From positions 2,604,001 through 2,668,000 of the forward strand of contig NZ_CP107945.1 of assembly GCF_036057275.1 (NCBI RefSeq): DNA of 64,000 bases, given 5' to 3'. Position numbers and translations under genes: made by a program. Below the pieces are notes generated by a model. That model was given only the letters and a program-made list of their open reading frames with translations. It had not been told where the DNA came from and did no database searches. Shown piece by piece: positions 18,248 to 26,778 of this stretch (positions are counted from its first letter, which is position 1; every line of letters begins with the position of its first letter). This DNA is from Streptomyces sp. NBC_00390. GTDB lineage: Bacteria > Actinomycetota > Actinomycetes > Streptomycetales > Streptomycetaceae.

Positions 18248-20341
18248 TCAGCCGGACACGCTGGGCCGGCCGTTCTCGATGTGGCCCATGAGCCGGCGGC
18301 GGAAGCCGGCGTCACCCTCCGCGGTCACCTCGAGGTCGTACCAGCCGTGCGCGTCGGCCGCCGAGTGGACGACGGTGCGGCTGCGTCCCGGCTTGACCGT
18401 GATCCGCCGGGTCCAGCCGTGCAGATCCGCCTCGTCGACATAGCCCAGCGGCCGGACGGTGTAGGTGAGGAGCGTGCCGCCGCTGTTGCGCAGCGTGAGA
18501 TGCACGTCGCGGTCGTGGTGGTCGATGGCCGAAACGACCCCGGCCCGGCCGGAAGCCCGGCCGGCGAACTCGCGGCGGAACCCGTTGGGGCCCGTGATCG
18601 TGAAGCGGTACGTCTCGCCGGTAAGGGGCACGGACCACTGCGCCTCGCCCCTTACGTCCTTGTGCTGCGGGACGGGGAACTCGCCCGCGTACGGGTAGAG
18701 GGCGAAGTGCGCGCTCGCACGTCCCCGGTTGCTGAGCGAGACGGTGACGGTCCGGCCGGTCAACCCGCCGTGCGCGTCGGGCTGGTACGGCAGCGGACGG
18801 GCGGGCCGGGTGCCCGGCTCCTGGACGGGCATCCGCTGTACGGCCGGGGGCACGGGCCGCCAGCGTCCGGTGAACGGCGGGATCTGCCCCGGCTGCTCCA
18901 CCTCGGGCTGCGGCCTGCCGCGCCGGAAGTCGAACGCGGAGGTCAGATCACCGGTGACGGCCCGCCGCCACGGGGTGATGTTGGGCTCTTCGACGCCCGT
19001 CCACCTCTCGAGCAACCGGATCACCGAGCTGTGGTCGAAGACCTCGGAGCACACGTATCCGCCGACGGTCCACGGCGACACGACGAGCAGCGGAACGCGG
19101 ATGCCGAGCCCGGTCGGCAGGCCCTGCCAGCGCTCGTCGGTGTTGTCGGCGGGCGGCACCGGCGGGGGTACGTGGTCGAAGAAGCCGTCGTTCTCGTCGT
19201 AGTTGATCAGCACGACGGTGTGCCGCCACACCTGAGGGTGCGAGGCGAGCGCGTCCAGGATCTTGTAGACGAGGGACGCGGACGCGATGGGCGAGGAGGC
19301 GCCGGGGTGCTCGGAGTCGACGGCGGACGGCACCAGGTACGAGACCTCGGGCAGCCGGCCCGTGGCGACGTCGGCGCGGAACTGCTCGGCAAGGGTGCCG
19401 GTCTCACCACGGCGCAGCCCGCGCTCGAAGAGTGAGCGCTCCTGCTCGGTGAGCGTGGCCACCCCCTCCTCCAGCGCGGCGAGCAGCCGGGTCCGCTCGG
19501 CGGCGTCGGCGGTGTCGCGGACCTTCGCGTAGAAGGCCTCCATATACGTGAAGTCGCCGGCCTTCGCAAGGGCCTTGCGGGCGACGGTCTTGAAGGTGGT
19601 GAAGAACTCGATGTTGTTGTCGGTGAAGTTCTCCCACTCCTGGTAGGTCCGCCAGCTGCGGCCGGCCTTCTCCAGGCGCTCGGCGTATGTCGGCCAGGGG
19701 TAGCCGGGGTGGGTGCCCTCGGCATACGCGGCATTCGTCACGGCCCGGCTGCCGTCGGCCTCGTACCCGGTCCAGCCGCTCCACAGATGGTTGCGGTTCG
19801 GGCTGGTCGAGGTGTGGGTGGAGGAGTGGTAGGCGTCGCAGATGGTGAAGGTGTCGGCGAGTTCGTGGTGCAGGGGCAGGTCGCGCCGGTCGTAGTACGC
19901 CATGGTCGCCGCGGTCTTGGCCGACACCCAGCCGTCCATCCAGCCCTGGCGCCAGGCCTTGGCGCCGCCGCTCCAGGAGTGGTCCAGATCGCCTATGTAC
20001 TGGAGATCCTTCTGCTGCGTCTCGGCGGCGTCGCGTACGGGGAAGGGCAGCACCGTGCCGAGCGGCCCCGGCTGCTCGAAGACCGGCTCCCCGGAGGGGA
20101 GTTCGACGGCGTTGCGGTCACCGAAGCCGCGTACGCCGCGCAGCGTGCCGAAGTAGTGGTCGAAGGACCGGTTCTCCTGCATCAGGATCACCACATGCCT
20201 GACGGCACGCAGCCCGCCGGAGGGCGGCCCGGCGGCGAGCGCGGCGTGCAGGGACGGCGGCAGCAGCGATCCCGCCGCCGCTCCGACGGCACCGCCGCCG
20301 CCGAGTGCGAACAGACGCCGTCGTGAAAGGTCCTTGGACAC
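18248..20341 (-). CDS. Tat-exported phosphocholine-specific phospholipase C
   Basis: A 697-residue secreted phosphoesterase that hydrolyses phosphatidylcholine or sphingomyelin. The Tat signal is SRRRLFALGGGGAVG, followed by LHAALAA. The catalytic domain has VVILMQENRSFDHYFGTLRG, HSSTHTSTSPNRNHLWSGWT (nucleophile region) and INYDENDGFFDHVPPP, all hallmarks of the AcpA/PlcH superfamily. Two C-terminal beta-sandwich modules of the DUF756 type follow (TVTVSLSNRGRASAHFALYP and DRDVHLTLRNSGGTLLTYTV). The start is GTG 20341 with a perfect AGGAGGA five bases upstream. Such genes are often phosphate-regulated, but I found no clear PHO box. Confidence 0.93.
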   Translation of the reverse strand: MSKDLSRRRLFALGGGGAVGAAAGSLLPPSLHAALAAGPPSGGLRAVRHVVILMQENRSFDHYFGTLRGVRGFGDRNAVELPSGEPVFEQPGPLGTVLPFPVRDAAETQQKDLQYIGDLDHSWSGGAKAWRQGWMDGWVSAKTAATMAYYDRRDLPLHHELADTFTICDAYHSSTHTSTSPNRNHLWSGWTGYEADGSRAVTNAAYAEGTHPGYPWPTYAERLEKAGRSWRTYQEWENFTDNNIEFFTTFKTVARKALAKAGDFTYMEAFYAKVRDTADAAERTRLLAALEEGVATLTEQERSLFERGLRRGETGTLAEQFRADVATGRLPEVSYLVPSAVDSEHPGASSPIASASLVYKILDALASHPQVWRHTVVLINYDENDGFFDHVPPPVPPADNTDERWQGLPTGLGIRVPLLVVSPWTVGGYVCSEVFDHSSVIRLLERWTGVEEPNITPWRRAVTGDLTSAFDFRRGRPQPEVEQPGQIPPFTGRWRPVPPAVQRMPVQEPGTRPARPLPYQPDAHGGLTGRTVTVSLSNRGRASAHFALYPYAGEFPVPQHKDVRGEAQWSVPLTGETYRFTITGPNGFRREFAGRASGRAGVVSAIDHHDRDVHLTLRNSGGTLLTYTVRPLGYVDEADLHGWTRRITVKPGRSRTVVHSAADAHGWYDLEVTAEGDAGFRRRLMGHIENGRPSVSG

Positions 20342-20613
20342 GGTTTCCTCCTGACTCCAGAACTGCAGCCGGACGCTAGTGACACCGGATGACCTGAACC
20401 GGTCCCGCGAAGGGCGTGGCAGTGAACGCCCGGCGGTTCCCCGACGCTCCACAATCCTGTCCTTTTAGCATGAACATGTCATAATTTGCCCGCTACGCCC
20501 CCATGGGCACCGCGGTTCCTTCGAGCCCGCCGGCCGTCCGGTCTCTACCGTAACGACGCCCAACAGGCAAGACTCAGGCGGGAATCGGCCTAGGTCGGCA
20601 AGACCCGGGGGAA
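20342..20613. other. Divergent intergenic region, phospholipase C / unknown
   Basis: These 272 bases carry the promoters of both flanking genes. A distinctly AT-rich patch (about 20461-20490, CATGAACATGTCATAATTTG) contains the near-palindrome TGAACATGTCA, and a GGTTCAGGTCATCCGG element lies about 40 bases before the phospholipase start. Neither matches a regulator site I can name with confidence. Confidence 0.35.
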
Positions 20614-21555
20614 ATGTCGGTGCCGGCTGGCACGATGGCCAGCATGGAGAATACGGGGATCCACACGGGGACCGACCAACCCACGCTGTCGCCGGCCGAC
20701 GCAGCGGAGTTCGCCCAGCAGCTCCATGACACCGCCGGCCCGCACATCGGCAGGCCTCCCGTCCCGGTGCTCGTGTACGAGCCGGGCGCGTCGCTGCGGG
20801 AGCGGCGGGAGGCCTTCCGATCCGTCTACGAGGCAGTGGTGGCCCGCATCGGCGAACCCACGCTCTACGGGGGCTCGTCCGGCGGACCGAACGTCCGGTG
20901 GCGCGGCAGCGGACGTCTCGTGCTCCTCTCGGGTGACCGGCAGCGGGCCCAGCTGTCGGTTCATGACACCGTTGTCCTGGAGGAGGAGGAACACCGGACC
21001 TTCGAGTGGGGCGGCGCGTGGACGGGGGGCGAGCCGCACGACTTCGACTTTCTGCCGTACGTCTGGCAGTTGGACCGCGGCGGGCCGGGCGAGCGTCCGA
21101 CCACCCGGCCCGGCGGCCGGCTCGCCGCCGGGCTGGATCATGTCGAGAGTTCGCTGGAGCTGCTGCTCGCGGCCTGGGTGGAGCAGCTCGCGGTGCAGGT
21201 GGGGACGGACTGGACGAGCTTCTGCCTCACGAGCGCGGCGGACCGCGGACGTCAGCTACTGGTGTCGTACAGCCTCGAGGACGGGCTGCATGCCTCGATC
21301 GACGACCGCGACGCGCCGGACGGCCAGGAGCGGGCACAGCTGATGCTCGCGCGCGGCTGGCAGAGCTGCGACCGCGGCTGGTGGCAGACGGACTTCGCCG
21401 ACCCCGACCGGGCGGACGCCGCCGCGCTGGCCCGCCTGGTGGTCACGGAACTGCGGGCCCGTGGCACCAGGGAGCCGGAGGAACTGCGGGCCCGGGATGT
21501 GAGCTGCAAGGACCGCGGCGACATGTGGCTCCCGGGCCTGGGCGTACGCCACTGA
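20614..21555 (+). CDS. Uncharacterised soluble protein
   Basis: A 313-residue protein with no signal peptide or membrane helix and no motif I recognise. The middle (EEEEHRTFEWGGAW to DFDFLPYVWQLDRGG) is acidic and aromatic, suggesting a compact beta-rich fold. The C-terminal half (GWQSCDRGWWQTDF, then an Ala/Arg-rich helix) reads like a small helical domain. Codon use is typical of the neighbourhood, so it is a real gene. ATG 20614 follows GGGGGA closely; ATG 20635 or 20644 could also be the start. It is divergent from the phospholipase gene and I infer no function. Confidence 0.7.
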   Translation: MSVPAGTMASMENTGIHTGTDQPTLSPADAAEFAQQLHDTAGPHIGRPPVPVLVYEPGASLRERREAFRSVYEAVVARIGEPTLYGGSSGGPNVRWRGSGRLVLLSGDRQRAQLSVHDTVVLEEEEHRTFEWGGAWTGGEPHDFDFLPYVWQLDRGGPGERPTTRPGGRLAAGLDHVESSLELLLAAWVEQLAVQVGTDWTSFCLTSAADRGRQLLVSYSLEDGLHASIDDRDAPDGQERAQLMLARGWQSCDRGWWQTDFADPDRADAAALARLVVTELRARGTREPEELRARDVSCKDRGDMWLPGLGVRH

Positions 21556-21568
21556 CACGCCGGATCCG

Positions 21569-21838
21569 CTACCGGAGGGCGGAGGCGAGAGCAGGAGCGG
21601 CCTGGCCGGTGAGCTGGTTCACCTTGCCCAGTCGGTTCATCCCGCCACCGACCTGCTCGGAGACGGTCGGCACCTGCGCCCGGTGCTCCGTCGGCACCGA
21701 GGTCGCGGCGAAGGAGTCGAGCTGCCCGATGACGGACGGCACCTCGACCGGGGCTGCCGCGGTGGCGGCGGGGGCGGCAAGGGCCGAGGCGCCGGTCGCG
21801 AGAGCAATGGCGGCGAGTACACGCTGTGCTGTGGTCAT
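21569..21838 (-). CDS. Small secreted protein
   Basis: An 89-residue protein with a clear Sec signal (MTTAQRVLAAIALATGASAL, cleavage after the APAATAAA region). The mature part is about 60 residues, rich in Val/Ser/Gln, with GGGMNRLGKVNQLTGQAAP near the end. It lacks the cysteines and chaplin features of cell-surface proteins. It probably belongs to the group of short exported Streptomyces proteins of unknown role. It converges with the gene ending at 21555 (13 bases apart). Confidence 0.65.
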   Translation of the reverse strand: MTTAQRVLAAIALATGASALAAPAATAAAPVEVPSVIGQLDSFAATSVPTEHRAQVPTVSEQVGGGMNRLGKVNQLTGQAAPALASALR

Positions 21839-21903
21839 GCCGTGAGCAACGACCCCGCCCCTGCTCCGGTCACGGGCGTGTCCAACTCGGGGGCGTACGC
21901 CAA

Positions 21904-21935
21904 GGGGTGGCGGGCACCTGCGTGCCCGCCACCCC
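21904..21935. terminator. Perfect 14-bp hairpin upstream of the small secreted gene
   Basis: GGGGTGGCGGGCAC and its exact complement flank a four-base CTGC loop. It lies 70 bases beyond the gatB-end hairpin and before the small secreted gene, so it probably gives backup termination of the gat transcript. Confidence 0.6.
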
Positions 21936-21976
21936 TGTGACGTCCTGCCTGGTCGCGAACGGCCGGTGACCGCTGC

Positions 21977-22000
21977 CGCCGTCAGCCCTTGCTGACGGCG
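21977..22000 (-). terminator. gatB terminator
   Basis: CGCCGTCAGC/GCTGACGGCG forms a perfect 10-bp stem with a CCTT loop, beginning seven bases after the gatB stop. Confidence 0.75.
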
Positions 22001-22007
22001 AGGCCGA

Positions 22008-23516
22008 TCATTCGCTCACACCGAGCCGCTCGAGAATCAGTTCCTTGACACGCGCCGCGTCGGCCTGCCCGCGGGTGGCCTTCATGACCGCGCCCACCAG
22101 CGCACCGACCGCGGCAACCTTGCCGCCGCGGATCTTGTCGGCGATGGCCGCGTTGCCCGCGATCGCCTCGTCGACGGCCGTGCCCAGCGCGCCCTCGTCC
22201 GAGACGACCTTCAGACCGCGCTTCTCGACGACCGTGTCCGGGTCGCCCTCGCCGGCGAGTACGCCCTCGATGACCTGGCGGGCCAGCTTGTCGTTGAGCG
22301 AACCCTCCGTGACCAGCGCGGTCACCCGGGCGACCTGCGCCGGGGTGATCGGGAGCTCGTCCAGGCCCTTGCCCGACTCGTTGGCGTTACGGGCGAGCTC
22401 GCCCATCCACCACTTGCGGGCCTGGTCGGCCGGGGCGCCGGCGTCGATCGTGGCGACGATCAGGTCCATCGCACCCGCGTTGAGGATCGACTGCATGTCG
22501 TGCTCGGAGACGCCCCACTCCTCGCGGAGCCGGTTGCGGCGCAGCCGCGGCAGCTCGGGCAGCGTGGCGCGCAGCTCCTCGACCCACTCGCGGGGCGGGG
22601 CGACCGGCACCAGGTCGGGCTCGGGGAAGTAACGGTAGTCCTCCGCCTCCTCCTTGACCCGGCCGGACGTCGTGGAGCCGTCCTCCTCGTGGAAGTGACG
22701 GGTCTCCTGGATGATCGTGCCGCCGGAGGAGAGCACCGCGGCGTGGCGCTGGATCTCGAATCGGGCGGCACGCTCCACCGAGCGCAGCGAGTTGACGTTC
22801 TTGGTCTCCGAGCGGGTACCGAACTTCTCGGTGCCGTGGGGGCGCAGCGACAGGTTCACGTCGCAGCGCATCTGGCCCATCTCCATACGGGCCTCGGAGA
22901 CGCCGAGCGCCTTGATGAGCTCGCGCAGCTCGGCGACGTACGCCTTGGCGACCTCGGGGGCGCGCTCGCCGGCGCCGACGATCGGCTTGGTGACGATCTC
23001 GATCAGCGGGATGCCGGCGCGGTTGTAGTCCAGCAGCGAGTGCTGAGCGCCATGGATACGGCCGGTGGCACCGCCGACGTGCGTCGACTTGCCGGTGTCC
23101 TCCTCCATGTGGGCGCGCTCGATCTCCACGCGGAAGACCTCGCCGTCCTCGAGCTGGACGTCCAGATAGCCGTTGAAGGCGATCGGCTCGTCGTACTGCG
23201 AGGTCTGGAAGTTCTTCGGCATGTCCGGATAGAAATAGTTCTTCCGGGCGAAGCGGCACCACTCGGCGATCTCGCAGTGCAGCGCGAGGCCGATCTTGAC
23301 GGCGGACTCGACGCCGATCGCGTTGACGACCGGGAGGGAGCCGGGCATGCCGAGGCAGGTCGGGCAGGTCTGCGAGTTGGGCGCGGCGCCCAACTCGGTC
23401 GAACACCCGCAGAACATCTTGGTCTTGGTGCCGAGCTCGACATGGACCTCGAGGCCCATGACGGGGTCGTAGGACGCGAGGGCGTCCTCGTACGACACCA
23501 GTTCAGTGACGGTCAC
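22008..23516 (-). CDS. gatB: Aspartyl/glutamyl-tRNA amidotransferase subunit B
   Basis: GatB (502 residues) binds mischarged Glu-tRNA(Gln) or Asp-tRNA(Asn), activates the acyl group with ATP and receives ammonia from GatA. The conserved cradle is visible: [52 protein letters not shown] and EEDTGKSTH. The zinc-type cysteines (FCGC and CPTC) are all present. The C-terminal helical and YqeY-like tail recognises tRNA. It follows the 77-residue small gene by 16 bases in the gatC-gatA-small ORF-gatB cluster. Confidence 0.97.
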   Translation of the reverse strand: MTVTELVSYEDALASYDPVMGLEVHVELGTKTKMFCGCSTELGAAPNSQTCPTCLGMPGSLPVVNAIGVESAVKIGLALHCEIAEWCRFARKNYFYPDMPKNFQTSQYDEPIAFNGYLDVQLEDGEVFRVEIERAHMEEDTGKSTHVGGATGRIHGAQHSLLDYNRAGIPLIEIVTKPIVGAGERAPEVAKAYVAELRELIKALGVSEARMEMGQMRCDVNLSLRPHGTEKFGTRSETKNVNSLRSVERAARFEIQRHAAVLSSGGTIIQETRHFHEEDGSTTSGRVKEEAEDYRYFPEPDLVPVAPPREWVEELRATLPELPRLRRNRLREEWGVSEHDMQSILNAGAMDLIVATIDAGAPADQARKWWMGELARNANESGKGLDELPITPAQVARVTALVTEGSLNDKLARQVIEGVLAGEGDPDTVVEKRGLKVVSDEGALGTAVDEAIAGNAAIADKIRGGKVAAVGALVGAVMKATRGQADAARVKELILERLGVSE

Positions 23517-23532
23517 GATGAAACTTTCCCTC

Positions 23533-23766
23533 TCAGCCCAGCAGGACGTCGTCGTCGCCGAGGCGCTTCAGCTCGCGGTAGAGGATCGCCAGGCCGGTGA
23601 CGATGGCAGCGGCCGAGATCCCGGCGTCGATCAGCCGGAGCACGTCGTTGTCCTTGCGCGCCATCTTGGCCTGTTTGGCGACACCGATGGCACCGAAAGC
23701 AGTGGTGCCGAGCGACAGGTACAGACCGGACTTGGACTTCTTGAAGTTCTTGGCCTTCTTGGTCAT
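23533..23766 (-). CDS. Small membrane protein between gatA and gatB
   Basis: A 77-residue protein with a lysine-rich N-terminus ([20 protein letters not shown]) and two hydrophobic stretches ([17 protein letters not shown] and [20 protein letters not shown]), so it is probably a small inner-membrane protein. It starts five bases after the gatA stop and ends 16 bases before gatB, so it is cotranscribed with the amidotransferase genes. It resembles no Gat component. Its persistence in the operon suggests either a functional link or simple hitch-hiking; I cannot say which. Confidence 0.75.
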   Translation of the reverse strand: MTKKAKNFKKSKSGLYLSLGTTAFGAIGVAKQAKMARKDNDVLRLIDAGISAAAIVTGLAILYRELKRLGDDDVLLG

Positions 23767-23771
23767 TGCAC

Positions 23772-25265
23772 TCACAGCGACGGAGCCTCCTCCAGCAGCG
23801 GGTGACCCCACCTTTCCACGAAGGCGGCCTCGACGGCGGCGCCGACCTTGTACAGCCGGTCGTCCTTCATGGCGGGGGCGATGATCTGCAGACCGACCGG
23901 CAGGCCGTCCTCCGGCGCAAGACCGCAGGGCAGCGACATCGCGGCGTTGCCTGCCAGGTTGGTCGGAATGGTGCACAGGTCGGCGAGGTACATGGCCATC
24001 GGGTCGTCGGCGCGCTCGCCGATCGGGAAGGCGGTGGTCGGCGTCGTCGGGGAGACGATCACGTCGACCTGCTCGAACGCCTTCTCGAAGTCGCGGGTGA
24101 TGAGCGTGCGCACCTTCTGGGCCGAGCCGTAGTACGCGTCGTAGTAGCCGGAGCTGAGCGCGTACGTGCCGAGCATGATGCGCCGCTTGACCTCGTCGCC
24201 GAAACCGGCTTCGCGGGTCAGCGCGGTGACCTCCTCGGCGGACTTCGTGCCGTCGTCGCCGACCCGCAGGCCGTAGCGCATGGCGTCGAAGCGCGCGAGG
24301 TTCGAGGAGCACTCGGACGGCGCGATCAGGTAGTACGCCGACAGGGCGAGGTCGAAGGAGGGGCAGTCCAGCTCGACGATCTCGGCGCCCAGTTCACGCA
24401 GCAGCTCCACCGACTCGTCGAAGCGCTGCACGACTCCGGCCTGGTAGCCCTCGCCGCGGAACTGCTTGACGACGCCGACGCGCATGCCCTCGACCGAGCC
24501 GTTGCGCGCGGCCTCGACGACCGGCGGGACCGGGGCCTCGATGGAGGTCGAGTCCAGCGGATCGTGCCCGGCGATGACCTCGTGCAGCAGCGCCGCGTCC
24601 AGGACCGTACGGGCACAGGGGCCGCCCTGGTCGAGGGAGGAGGAGAAGGCCACCATGCCGTAGCGGGAGACCGCGCCGTAGGTGGGCTTGACGCCGACGG
24701 TGGCGGTGACGGCGGCGGGCTGACGGATGGAGCCGCCGGTGTCGGTGCCGATGGCGAGCGGGGCCTGGAAGGAGGCGAGGGCCGCCGAGGAGCCGCCGCC
24801 GGAGCCGCCGGGGATACGGGTCAGGTCCCACGGGTTGCCGGTCGGGCCGTAGGCGCTGTTCTCGGTCGAGGACCCCATGGCGAACTCGTCCATGTTGGTC
24901 TTGCCGAGGATGACCACGTCGGCAGCCTTGAGCCGCTTGGTCAGCGTCGCGTCGTACGGCGGGATCCAGCCCTCGAGGATCTTGGATCCGACCGTGGTCG
25001 GGATGCCCTCGGTGGTGAAGATGTCCTTGAGCGCCAGCGGCACACCGGCCAGCGGGCCGAGCTTCTCACCGGCCTCACGCTTGGCGTCGACGGCGCGTGC
25101 CTGGGCGAGCGCTCCCTCGCGGTCGACGTGCAGGAAGGCGTGCACCTTCTCGTCGACGGCCTCGATACGGGCCAGGTGGGCCTCGGTGACCTCGACGGCC
25201 GTGAGCTCGCCCGCGGCGATCTTCTCGGCGGTCTCGGCCGCGGTGAGCTTGATGATGTCCGTCAT
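23772..25265 (-). CDS. gatA: Aspartyl/glutamyl-tRNA amidotransferase subunit A
   Basis: GatA (497 residues) is the glutaminase half of the amidotransferase and passes ammonia to GatB. It is an amidase-signature enzyme with a Ser-cisSer-Lys triad. Lys is in [12 protein letters not shown]; the Ser residues are in [13 protein letters not shown] and [12 protein letters not shown]; the scaffold [17 protein letters not shown] is also intact. The C-terminal region [10 protein letters not shown] is typical. ATG 25265 lies five bases after gatC, so the two are translationally close. Confidence 0.97.
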   Translation of the reverse strand: MTDIIKLTAAETAEKIAAGELTAVEVTEAHLARIEAVDEKVHAFLHVDREGALAQARAVDAKREAGEKLGPLAGVPLALKDIFTTEGIPTTVGSKILEGWIPPYDATLTKRLKAADVVILGKTNMDEFAMGSSTENSAYGPTGNPWDLTRIPGGSGGGSSAALASFQAPLAIGTDTGGSIRQPAAVTATVGVKPTYGAVSRYGMVAFSSSLDQGGPCARTVLDAALLHEVIAGHDPLDSTSIEAPVPPVVEAARNGSVEGMRVGVVKQFRGEGYQAGVVQRFDESVELLRELGAEIVELDCPSFDLALSAYYLIAPSECSSNLARFDAMRYGLRVGDDGTKSAEEVTALTREAGFGDEVKRRIMLGTYALSSGYYDAYYGSAQKVRTLITRDFEKAFEQVDVIVSPTTPTTAFPIGERADDPMAMYLADLCTIPTNLAGNAAMSLPCGLAPEDGLPVGLQIIAPAMKDDRLYKVGAAVEAAFVERWGHPLLEEAPSL

Positions 25266-25270
25266 GGGAT

Positions 25271-25567
25271 TCAGTCCTCCCCCAGGATCTGCGGCACCTT
25301 GAAACGCTGCTGCTCCTGGGCCGGGGCGCCGGACAGCGCCTGCTCGGGGGTGAGCGACGGACGAACCTCGTCCGCGCGCATGACGTTGGTCAGCGGCAGC
25401 GGGTGGGAGGTCGGGGGTACGTCTTGGTCGGCGACCTCGGAGACGCGGGCGACCGCGCCGATGATGTCGTCGAGCTGTCCGGCGAAGTGCTCGAGCTCGT
25501 CGCCGGAAAGCTCCAGACGCGCCAGCCGGGCGAGGTGGGCAACCTCCTCGCGCGTAATGCCAGGCAT
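25271..25567 (-). CDS. gatC: Aspartyl/glutamyl-tRNA amidotransferase subunit C
   Basis: GatC (98 residues) wraps around GatA and joins it to GatB. The family start [20 protein letters not shown] and the end [18 protein letters not shown] are clear. It is the first gene of the cluster, with a -10-like TAGGAT about 40 bases upstream. ATG 25567 was chosen because the frame upstream has no coding character. Confidence 0.96.
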   Translation of the reverse strand: MPGITREEVAHLARLARLELSGDELEHFAGQLDDIIGAVARVSEVADQDVPPTSHPLPLTNVMRADEVRPSLTPEQALSGAPAQEQQRFKVPQILGED

Positions 25568-25605
25568 GCAGCGATCCTCAGGGTGAGTGTGTGGTGTTTG
25601 GCCCA

Positions 25606-25611
25606 ATCCTA
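25606..25611 (-). promoter_or_regulatory. gatC -10 element
   Basis: TAGGAT on the minus strand is a perfect Streptomyces -10 box. The -35 is weak (TTTCAC about 20 bases upstream). Transcription would start near 25600, leaving a leader of about 33 bases before the gatC ATG. Confidence 0.5.
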
Positions 25612-25653
25612 TGGGGCAGCGGCGGGTGACCGTGAAACGGTTTGCTCCCTCAC

Positions 25654-25686
25654 CCCGGCCTTCCCCCGGTCCGGGGGAAGGCCGGG
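25654..25686. terminator. Perfect 14-bp hairpin upstream of gatC
   Basis: CCCGGCCTTCCCCC and its complement flank the loop GGTCC. It lies about 45 bases upstream of the gatC -10 element and could protect gatC from read-through. Confidence 0.55.
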
Positions 25687-25984
25687 TCCCCCTGGGCGGC
25701 CGCGCAAAGCCGGCGCCCACCCCTCTGCCACGCGCCGGCTGCACACCGCGTGGCACGGGCGCGGCGGTGCCACCGAACGGCGATTACCGGGAGCAACCGG
25801 GTCGATGTGGAGAGAGACTCCGCTCTGCGAGGCCCGCCGTGGCGGATTCGCCCGTGACCCGCGAGTCGGGTGCCCCCTGACGATGCCGGGTGTGCGCGCT
25901 CCGCTCCGGTGCGCGCACGCGTTCGTGCTGCCCTTCATCTCAGAAGAGCGCATGAGCGCCGGACCACCGGTGGGCCTCAGAAAC

Positions 25985-26020
25985 GCCCCTGGGCCCGGCG
26001 AGGATGCCGGGCCCAGGGGC
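25985..26020 (-). terminator. Terminator of the AhpD-like gene
   Basis: A perfect 15-bp stem (GCCCCTGGGCCCGGC and complement, loop GAGGAT) begins 47 bases after the stop of the AhpD-like gene. Confidence 0.7.
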
Positions 26021-26067
26021 TGCTGCCGACAGGCAACGGCCCCGGCCTGCGGGTCAGGCACTCCCGC

Positions 26068-26541
26068 TTATCCGAACTGGCCGGGCTGGTAGTCGCCGGC
26101 GGGCTGCTGGACAATGACGTTCAGCCGGTTGAAGGCGTTGATGACGGCGATCAGCGACACCAGGGCGGCGAGCTGCTCCTCGTCGTAGTGTTTGGCGGCA
26201 TTCGCCCAGGCCTCGTCCGTGACCCCACCGGCCGCATCCGCGATGCGGGTGCCCTGCTCCGCCAGTTCCAGCGCAGCGCGCTCGGCCTCGGTGAAGACCG
26301 TGGCCTCCCGCCACACCGCGACCAGGTTGAGCCGCACCGACGATTCACCGGCGGCGACGGCTTCCTTGGTGTGCATGTCGGTGCAGAAACCGCACCCGTT
26401 GATCTGACTCGCGCGGATCTTCACCAGTTCCTGCGTCGCGTCCGGCAGTGCCGAGTCCGCGACCACCTTGCCTGCCGAGACGATGTGCTTCAGGAACTTG
26501 CCTGCGGTCTCGTTGCCGAAGACGTTCAAACGGGCGCCCAT
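26068..26541 (-). CDS. AhpD-like carboxymuconolactone decarboxylase family protein
   Basis: A 157-residue all-helical protein of the AhpD/CMD superfamily. The redox-active CxxC and proton-relay His are seen in QINGCGFCTDMHTKEA, with the preceding Glu in ATQELVKIRAS, giving the EX(n)CXXCXXXH pattern of alkylhydroperoxidases. It probably reduces organic peroxides or has a thiol-dependent stress role. ATG 26541 has GAGGAG upstream. Two near-identical 15-base direct repeats lie about 60 bases before the start and could be a regulator site. Confidence 0.88.
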   Translation of the reverse strand: MGARLNVFGNETAGKFLKHIVSAGKVVADSALPDATQELVKIRASQINGCGFCTDMHTKEAVAAGESSVRLNLVAVWREATVFTEAERAALELAEQGTRIADAAGGVTDEAWANAAKHYDEEQLAALVSLIAVINAFNRLNVIVQQPAGDYQPGQFG

Positions 26542-26597
26542 GGTGAACTCCTCTGCCGTTGTCGGTGGCTACACCCATGACGGAACGGCTCGGCGCG

Positions 26598-26627
26598 ATG
26601 TGACATGCACGAATGTGACGTGCGTCT
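26598..26627. repeat. Direct repeat upstream of the AhpD-like gene
   Basis: Two adjacent 15-base units, ATGTGACATGCACGA and ATGTGACGTGCGTCT, agree at 11 positions. The shared core ATGTGAC is exactly 15 bases apart, so a protein dimer could bind on a similar DNA face. It lies 57 bases upstream of the AhpD-like start. Confidence 0.4.
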
Positions 26628-26778
26628 CCCCTGCCCGGGCTGTGGGAGCGACCGTCCAGGACGAGGTCAGGGCCGTCGCCAGGTCGCCGCCCCCGCGCAC
26701 CGCGGCGCAGGTGCCTCGTGGCTCGCCCTCCGTCGCGGGAGTCTTCCTCCGGTCCACCCGGTGGCCGAACGAACCGGC

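Larger units (their letters stand above)
25568..26067. other. 500-base region between the AhpD-like gene and gatC
   Basis: No gene is supported here. It holds two perfect hairpins (25654-25686 and 25985-26020) and the gatC promoter region. Open frames exist on both strands but have no coding character. Confidence 0.6.

Noticed and set aside
20342..20613. PHO box before the phospholipase C gene
   Set aside because: GGTTCAGGTCATCCGG and GTTCACTGCC are partial matches, but I could not find two 11-base direct repeats in the required phase.
25609..26061. Open frame in the gatC upstream gap
   Set aside because: Pro/Arg/Gly-rich shadow-type composition, and it spans two perfect hairpins. Not coding.
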